From the NCBI RefSeq assembly GCF_900007165.1, contig NZ_CYGY02000067.1, forward strand, positions 3,137-67,136: a stretch of DNA of 64,000 nt. Reading direction: 5' to 3'. Position 1 is the stretch's first letter. The number at the start of each line of letters is the position of its first letter. The stretch is from Paraburkholderia piptadeniae (GTDB lineage: Bacteria > Pseudomonadota > Gammaproteobacteria > Burkholderiales > Burkholderiaceae). This document shows, one piece after another, positions 59,459 through 64,000 of this stretch. The notes under the pieces are model-generated. The model was given only the letters and a program-made list of their open reading frames with translations, had not been told where the DNA came from and made no database searches. A program made the translations under genes and the position numbers.

Positions 59459-59484
59459 GGCCCGCCACCCGGCGGGCCGTTTTG
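59459..59484 (+). terminator. Rho-independent terminator after glycoside-hydrolase gene
   Basis: A perfect 8-bp GC stem (GGCCCGCC at 59459-59466, GGCGGGCC at 59471-59478) with a 4-base loop is followed by GTTTTG. It lies 42 bases after the stop codon at 59417. Confidence 0.8.
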
Positions 59485-59597
59485 CGTCGCAGCCGAGCGT
59501 TGCTGCAACGCGCCCGTTACAGGACACCGCCCGTTCGCGAGCCGCTGACGCGCGCGACGCAAATTGGCTTTTCAAAGCGTTCGCGGCAACGACACGC

Positions 59598-60788
59598 CTA
59601 AAGCAGGATCACATGATCGCTGATCCTGACGCAGTTCCGGCCGCCGCGCTTCGCGCCGTACAGCGCTTCGTCGGCATCGCGCGCGAGTTGCTCGATGGTC
59701 GCGTCGGCTGCGGCCATGCACACGACGCCGATGCTGCACGTATAGCCGGGCAGCGACTCGTCCTCTTTCTGCTCGACCCGTCGCCGGATGATTTCGGCCT
59801 GCTCTCTCGCCTCGTCGGGTTGCGCGCGCGGCAGCAGCACGGCAAATTCCTCGCCGCCCCAGCGCGCAAAGTGGCCGTGCTCCGGCAGCATGTCGGCGAC
59901 GCGTCGGGCGAAGTCGATCAGGATGCGATCGCCCGTCGCGTGCCCGTACGTGTCGTTCACTTGCTTGAAGTGATCGAGATCGATCAGGATCAGCGAAAGG
60001 AGTCCGCCTGTGCGCATCGTCTTTTCGCGTTCCTGCTGATGCGCGCTCAGAAAGGCGCGGCGATTCAGCAAGCCCGTCAGCGGGTCCATGAAGGACTGCT
60101 GTTCGAGCTGGTTGCGAAGCCGGTCCATCGCGGCGAACAGCAGGCCGACCGTCACCGTCAGCGACATCAGCGAGCCCGTCGTCAGATAGATTATCTGGAA
60201 GAGGTCCGCTGAAAAGAGCCCGGCGTTCGCCCATGCCGGCATGAACATCGTGACGGCACGCGCCGCCGTCACGGTCGTCTGGACCAGCAGCATCGAGCCG
60301 ACGAATAGCGCAGTATTGCTGCCGCGGCCGAAACGCAGCATCACGACGCAATGCGCTCCGTAGGTCAGGGTCAGGATCAGAGACATGCAGATCGTGCGTC
60401 CCGCGACGGACGGCTGCACCCACGTCATCCAGCTCATCGCGATCACGCCGACGATCAGCAGCAGTGCAATGAAGCGCCGCGACGGACGGCGCCCGAAAAA
60501 CAGCTGGCTGCCGATCACCCACAGCCCCGAGCCGAGGATCATGCCGACATTCGCGACGACAATGGAAAGCCAGTCGGCGATGCCGCCGCGCAGCGCAAGC
60601 ATGATCGCCGACACCGACACGACCAGCGCCCCCGACGCCCAATGCCCAACCCCGCGAATGTTCGCCGGAAAGCCACGCCCCAGTGAAAACATCACGAGCG
60701 ACATCAGCCCAGGCATGACTGACGACATGAGAATGACGGTGCGGAGATCGAGGGCTGGCATACGGTTCCGGTAGCGGTCTGGCGACAT
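59598..60788 (-). CDS. Membrane-bound diguanylate cyclase (GGDEF)
   Basis: This 396-residue protein has six or seven predicted membrane helices in the first 215 residues (no extracellular sensor domain visible) followed by a GGDEF domain: DPLTGLLNRRAFL, LILIDLDHFKQVNDTYGH and the active-site RWGGEEF. The intact GGEEF motif means it should make cyclic di-GMP. No RxxD inhibitory site is seen directly before the motif. No EAL domain is present. ATG at 60788 is used; ATG 60761 is an alternative. Its neighbour is a surface glycoside hydrolase, which fits a link to exopolysaccharide, but no operon joins them. Confidence 0.92.
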   Translation of the reverse strand: MSPDRYRNRMPALDLRTVILMSSVMPGLMSLVMFSLGRGFPANIRGVGHWASGALVVSVSAIMLALRGGIADWLSIVVANVGMILGSGLWVIGSQLFFGRRPSRRFIALLLIVGVIAMSWMTWVQPSVAGRTICMSLILTLTYGAHCVVMLRFGRGSNTALFVGSMLLVQTTVTAARAVTMFMPAWANAGLFSADLFQIIYLTTGSLMSLTVTVGLLFAAMDRLRNQLEQQSFMDPLTGLLNRRAFLSAHQQEREKTMRTGGLLSLILIDLDHFKQVNDTYGHATGDRILIDFARRVADMLPEHGHFARWGGEEFAVLLPRAQPDEAREQAEIIRRRVEQKEDESLPGYTCSIGVVCMAAADATIEQLARDADEALYGAKRGGRNCVRISDHVILL

Positions 60789-61119
60789 GAGAACCGCCCC
60801 GGCTCGCTGACGGCGACGGATTTGCCCGCCTCATGTGCGCTGCAGATCAGGCTCGCAATATACCGCACGGCGAATGCGGACCGCATGAACATCTGTCCGA
60901 CGCGTACCGTGCCACACGCGTTTTTACCGCGCATCACGCTGGACGCGTGAGCCGCATTGCAGATGCTTGCAACTGCAACGAAACGCGCATCAGGTGTGGA
61001 GAGACAACTTGCAATGCGATGTCCGACGAGCCGTGCAATAACGCTACGAATAGCGATTCGGACGCGACGTATTCGCCTTTTGACGGCCAGTCAATTCGTA
61101 ACTACGCCCCGCTTTCGCG
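60789..61119. other. Intergenic stretch between cyclase and FCD regulator
   Basis: This is the divergent region between the diguanylate cyclase (minus) and the regulator gene (plus). No gene is supported. The frames here overlap and lack ribosome binding sites. It should hold the promoter of the cyclase gene. Confidence 0.45.
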
Positions 61120-61138
61120 TTGTAGGACAACGTATAAT
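61120..61138 (+). promoter_or_regulatory. Operator and -10 of the FCD regulator gene
   Basis: TTGTAGGACAA (61120-61130) is a palindrome of the TnGTnnnACnA type bound by FadR/FCD-class GntR proteins. A perfect -10 (TATAAT, 61133-61138) follows two bases later. Binding would cover the promoter, so the gene at 61171 is probably autoregulated. Confidence 0.65.
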
Positions 61139-61170
61139 GAAGACAAATCTGAATCCCCGAGGAGCGTTTC

Positions 61171-61932
61171 ATGGCCGCGTCTGCTGCACCAGGTTCGACC
61201 CCGAGGCGACCACGCGGGAGTCTTGCTGATCAGGTCGTCGCTTATGTGAACGAGCAGGTTGCATCGCACGCGCTCAAGCCCGGCGATCAACTGCCGACTG
61301 AAACCACGCTGATGTCGTTGCTCGGCGTGAGCCGCACGGTGGTACGCGAAGCCATTTCGCGGCTGCAGGCGAATAGCGTGATCGAAACGCGCCACGGCAT
61401 CGGCAGCTTCGTGCTCGAACCACGTCGCGAACCGCTGGGCCTCGAGATGGTCCCCGCGACCACGCTGAACGATGTGCTCTCGGTGCTGGAATTGCGCATC
61501 AGCCTGGAAACGGAATGCGCGGGGCTCGCGGCCCAACGCGCGAGCGAACGCGACATCGCGAAGATACGCGAGGCGCTCGATGCCGTCGAAGAAGCGAGCC
61601 GCGCAGGCGGCGACAGCACGGCCGCAGATCTGCGATTCCACATTTCGATTGCGAGCGCGACGGGCAATCGCTATTTCGTCGACATCCTCACGCAACTGGG
61701 CACGGCGCTGATTCCGCGGCATCGCGTGGATTCGCCGGGACTCGCGCAAAGCGATCTCAACGCGTATATGGCGCGCGTCAATCTCGAACACGAGAACATT
61801 CTCGACGCGATCGCGCGCAAGGACCCCGATGGTGCGCGCGCCGCGATGCGCATGCATCTGTCGAGCAGCCGTGAACGCTTGCGCCGTGCAAGCGCTCAGG
61901 CGGAAGAAGCGGCGGCGACTCGCACGACGTGA
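61171..61932 (+). CDS. GntR-family (FCD) regulator of aldarate/sugar-acid genes
   Basis: This 253-residue regulator has a winged helix (about 10-78; GSLADQVVAYVNEQVASHAL, SLLGVSRTVVREAISRL) and an FCD domain (about 95-235) with ligand/metal residues in DLRFHISIASATGN and LEHENILDAIA. GAGGAG lies before ATG 61171. Downstream on the same strand are aldolase and reductase genes of the glucarate/galactarate route, so a sugar-acid effector is likely. A strong terminator at 61956 separates it from them. Confidence 0.91.
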   Translation: MAASAAPGSTPRRPRGSLADQVVAYVNEQVASHALKPGDQLPTETTLMSLLGVSRTVVREAISRLQANSVIETRHGIGSFVLEPRREPLGLEMVPATTLNDVLSVLELRISLETECAGLAAQRASERDIAKIREALDAVEEASRAGGDSTAADLRFHISIASATGNRYFVDILTQLGTALIPRHRVDSPGLAQSDLNAYMARVNLEHENILDAIARKDPDGARAAMRMHLSSSRERLRRASAQAEEAAATRTT

Positions 61933-61955
61933 TCCATCGACGACGCAACCAGACG

Positions 61956-61985
61956 AGCGGCCCGCATGTGGCCGCTTTTTTTTTT
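61956..61985 (+). terminator. Strong Rho-independent terminator
   Basis: A 7-bp stem (AGCGGCC at 61956-61962, GGCCGCT at 61970-61976) with a 7-base loop is followed directly by a run of ten T (61976-61985). It lies 24 bases after the regulator stop. Confidence 0.92.
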
Positions 61986-62397
61986 GCGCAGCGGATTGGA
62001 CGATCGCGCGTTGCCGATCCGTTTTTCGCGGCGACGCCGCTGGGCTGAGCGGACGGTCCGCCGGCTAACCGATGCGGCAACGGTTCTGCCGGAAAGTCGT
62101 CGTGGGCGCGCTGTTCTTTCTCCATCGGTCCGGTCGGCATCGGTCATCGTACAACATATTTCGCGTACGCGGGCCGCGCATGTCCTTACGCGCAGCCGCC
62201 TTGCGGGCTTGTCGCGGATAGCTCGTGGACAAATTCAGGGTTTACCAGCCTTCCTCCAGGTCAACTGACGACTTATCTTGTGTTCAGACGTCCTATGACA
62301 TACCATGTTCCCGTGCGGGCTTCGCCAGCCGGGCAACCACCTTGCATGGGCCCGGAGCAAGAGCCAAAGCGCGCACTCTGGCCGACAGGAGAATGAG
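61986..62397. promoter_or_regulatory. Promoter region of the aldolase operon
   Basis: No gene is supported in this 412-base stretch. Near its 3' part, GTCCTATGAC (62290-62299) is close to a palindrome; read on the other strand, TCATAGGACG matches 7 of 10 bases with the regulator's own operator core (TTGTAGGACA). It lies about 100 bases upstream of the aldolase ATG and may be a second binding site. No clear -10/-35 pair is seen. Confidence 0.4.
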
Positions 62398-63183
62398 ATG
62401 ACCCAGCCGTCCCCATATCAACCGCTGCCGAACAGCTTTCGCACCGCCGTCAGAGGCGGCGAGCGGCTCATCGGCTGCTGGGCGTCGTTTGCGAGCCCGA
62501 TCACGACCGAACTGCTGGGCACCGTCGGCTTCGACTGGCTCCTGCTCGACGCCGAACACGCGCCCAACGACGAACTCACGTTGATCCCCCAACTGATGGC
62601 GTTGAAAGACAGCCGTTCGGCGCCCGTGGTTCGGCCGCCCGCCAACGACAGCGTGATCATCAAGCGCATGCTCGACCTGGGCTTCTTCAATTTCCTGATT
62701 CCGTTCGTCGATAGCGCGGACGATGCGCGCCGCGCCGTGGCCGCCACCCGCTATCCGCCGCACGGCATTCGCGGCGTGTCGGTCAGTCAGCGCGGCAACC
62801 GCTACGGCACGGTGGCCGACTACCTGCACGTCGCCAATGAGAACATCTGCGTCGTCGTGCAGATCGAGAGCCGCGCGGCCGTCGAGGCGATCGACGAAAT
62901 CGCGGCGGTCGAAGGCATCGACGGCGTTTTCATCGGACCGTCGGACCTCGCCGCCGCATACGGCCATCTCGGCAATCCGGCGCACGCCGATGTCCAGCAG
63001 GCCATCGCGCATGTGTTCGAACGGGCGAAAGCGGCGGGCAAGGCCTCGGGCATCCTCGCGCCCGTGCAGCAGGACGCGGAACGCTACCTGGCCATGGGCA
63101 GCACGCTGGTTTCCGTGTGCGCCGACATGGGGCTTCTGCGCAATGCCGCGCTAAACGTCCGAAAGCATTTCATGCCGGACTGA
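62398..63183 (+). CDS. garL: 2-dehydro-3-deoxyglucarate aldolase (HpcH/HpaI family)
   Basis: This 261-residue class II aldolase splits a 2-keto-3-deoxy sugar acid into pyruvate plus tartronate semialdehyde or another aldehyde. Motifs: ERLIGCWASFASP, FDWLLLDAEHAPND (catalytic His region), VVVQIESRAAVEAIDEIAAV (metal Glu) and GVFIGPSDLAAAYGHLG (metal Asp). AGGAG lies before ATG 62398. The next gene encodes a GarR-type reductase that would use the tartronate semialdehyde, which favours GarL over the rhamnonate or HpaI variants. Confidence 0.88.
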   Translation: MTQPSPYQPLPNSFRTAVRGGERLIGCWASFASPITTELLGTVGFDWLLLDAEHAPNDELTLIPQLMALKDSRSAPVVRPPANDSVIIKRMLDLGFFNFLIPFVDSADDARRAVAATRYPPHGIRGVSVSQRGNRYGTVADYLHVANENICVVVQIESRAAVEAIDEIAAVEGIDGVFIGPSDLAAAYGHLGNPAHADVQQAIAHVFERAKAAGKASGILAPVQQDAERYLAMGSTLVSVCADMGLLRNAALNVRKHFMPD

Positions 63184-63222
63184 GCGGGACGCCCCCTCAC
63201 CTCACACTATCTGGAGTAGCGA

Positions 63223-64000
63223 ATGAAAAAAGCAGGCTTCATCGGACTCGGCATCATGGGCAAGCCCATGGCGGCCAATCTTCGCAAGAACGGTGTCGAG
63301 CTTGCCGCCTTCACGCGCAGCGGCGTGCCGGACGAGCTGACGCAATCGGGTGTGCTCGCCTGCAGCAGCCCCGCCGACCTCGCGCAAAAAGCCGATGTGA
63401 TCTTCATCATGGTGCCCGACACGCCCGACGTCGAACGCGTGCTGTTCGGCGAGAACGGCGTGGCAAGCAAGCTGCGTCAAGGCCAGATCGTCGTCGACAT
63501 GAGCTCGATCTCGCCGATCGCGACGCGCGACTTCGCGGCGCGCGTGCGCGAGAAAGGCGCCGAGTATCTCGACGCGCCCGTGTCCGGCGGCGAAGTCGGC
63601 GCGAAGGCTGCGTCGCTGACGATCATGGTGGGCGGCTCGCAAGTCGCGTTCGACGCCGTCAAGCCGTTCTTCGACATGATGGGCAAGAACGTCTCGCTGA
63701 TCGGCGAAGTGGGCGCGGGCCAGATCTGCAAGGTGGCCAATCAGGTCATCGTCGCGGCGACGATCGAAGCCGTCGGCGAGGCGCTGCTGCTCGCGTCGAA
63801 AGCGGGAGTCGATGCGGAGAAGGTGCGCAAGGCGCTGATGGGCGGCTTCGCTTCGTCGCGCATTCTCGAAGTGCACGGCGAACGCATGACGAAGCGCACG
63901 TTCGATCCGGGCTTTCGTATCGAGCTGCATCAAAAGGATCTGAACCTTGCGCTTTCGACAGCGCAAGCGCTCGGTGTTTCGCTGCCGAATACGGCCACCT
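63223..64000 (+). CDS. garR: 2-hydroxy-3-oxopropionate (tartronate semialdehyde) reductase, cut by window end
   Basis: The frame starts at ATG 63223 (GGAG upstream) and stays open to the last base: 259 of about 295 expected codons are present. It has the beta-hydroxyacid dehydrogenase fold: Rossmann GFIGLGIMGKPMAANL, DAPVSGGEVGAKAASL (substrate loop), the catalytic Lys in GQICKVANQVIV and KDLNLALSTAQALG. It should reduce tartronate semialdehyde to D-glycerate. It lies 39 bases after the aldolase on the same strand. Other members of the family (3-hydroxyisobutyrate dehydrogenase) are less likely given the neighbour. Confidence 0.88.
   Translation, partial: MKKAGFIGLGIMGKPMAANLRKNGVELAAFTRSGVPDELTQSGVLACSSPADLAQKADVIFIMVPDTPDVERVLFGENGVASKLRQGQIVVDMSSISPIATRDFAARVREKGAEYLDAPVSGGEVGAKAASLTIMVGGSQVAFDAVKPFFDMMGKNVSLIGEVGAGQICKVANQVIVAATIEAVGEALLLASKAGVDAEKVRKALMGGFASSRILEVHGERMTKRTFDPGFRIELHQKDLNLALSTAQALGVSLPNTAT

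Overview
The window reads as one contig piece from a high-GC betaproteobacterium of the Burkholderiaceae, most like Paraburkholderia or Caballeronia. The reasons are strong G/C preference at third codon positions, a DUF4148 periplasmic protein, a DUF2970 protein, a Burkholderia-type trimeric porin, and dense, mostly single-strand catabolic operons. I see no rRNA, tRNA, CRISPR array, insertion sequence or prophage.

Layout. Positions 1-583 hold no supported gene. 584-4992 is a minus-strand unit joining a zinc-ribbon mini-protein, two SPFH (HflK/HflC-like) proteins and a P1B metal ATPase, with stop/start overlaps. 5420-16566 is a signalling and stress block: DUF4148 protein, orphan CheB, a 1390-residue CheB-CheR-PAS-kinase-receiver fusion, a hemerythrin, a degenerate receiver and a PAS hybrid kinase. 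16784-19542 is hcp plus its likely ferredoxin-type reductase (nitrosative stress), with an FNR-like site upstream. 20401-22285 is a Tat-exported AcpA-type phosphatase preceded by a good Pho box.

22849-32961 is a nine-gene minus-strand catabolic operon: GntR regulator, SDR, BKACE (DUF849), MBL-fold hydrolase, ribose-type ABC transporter (binding protein, ATPase, double-length permease), lambda-crystallin-type dehydrogenase and SMP-30 lactonase. It suggests uptake of a sugar-like or polyol compound, oxidation and lactone opening, then cleavage of a beta-keto acid.

33336-49940 is a second catabolic island. An AAHS-type transporter and a porin face a plus-strand run: UbiX-like prenyltransferase, FAD monooxygenase, VOC protein, fumarylacetoacetase, alpha/beta hydrolase, a CoxM-CoxG-CoxS-CoxL-type molybdenum hydroxylase, a crotonase lacking one catalytic Glu, a UbiD-like decarboxylase and a LysR regulator; an XdhC-type Mo-cofactor protein follows on the other strand. 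No described pathway I know has this combination, so this is my main candidate for an undescribed system.

50335-56750 holds a zinc-ribbon protein, a CYTH-CHAD protein, small ORFs, a chemoreceptor and a compact arsenic operon (arsR-arsI-arsC-aqpS). 57058-57623 is AT-richer and non-coding. It is followed by a secreted glycoside-hydrolase lipoprotein with three tandem N-terminal repeats, a diguanylate cyclase, and the start of an aldarate operon (FCD regulator, GarL-type aldolase, GarR-type reductase cut by the window end).
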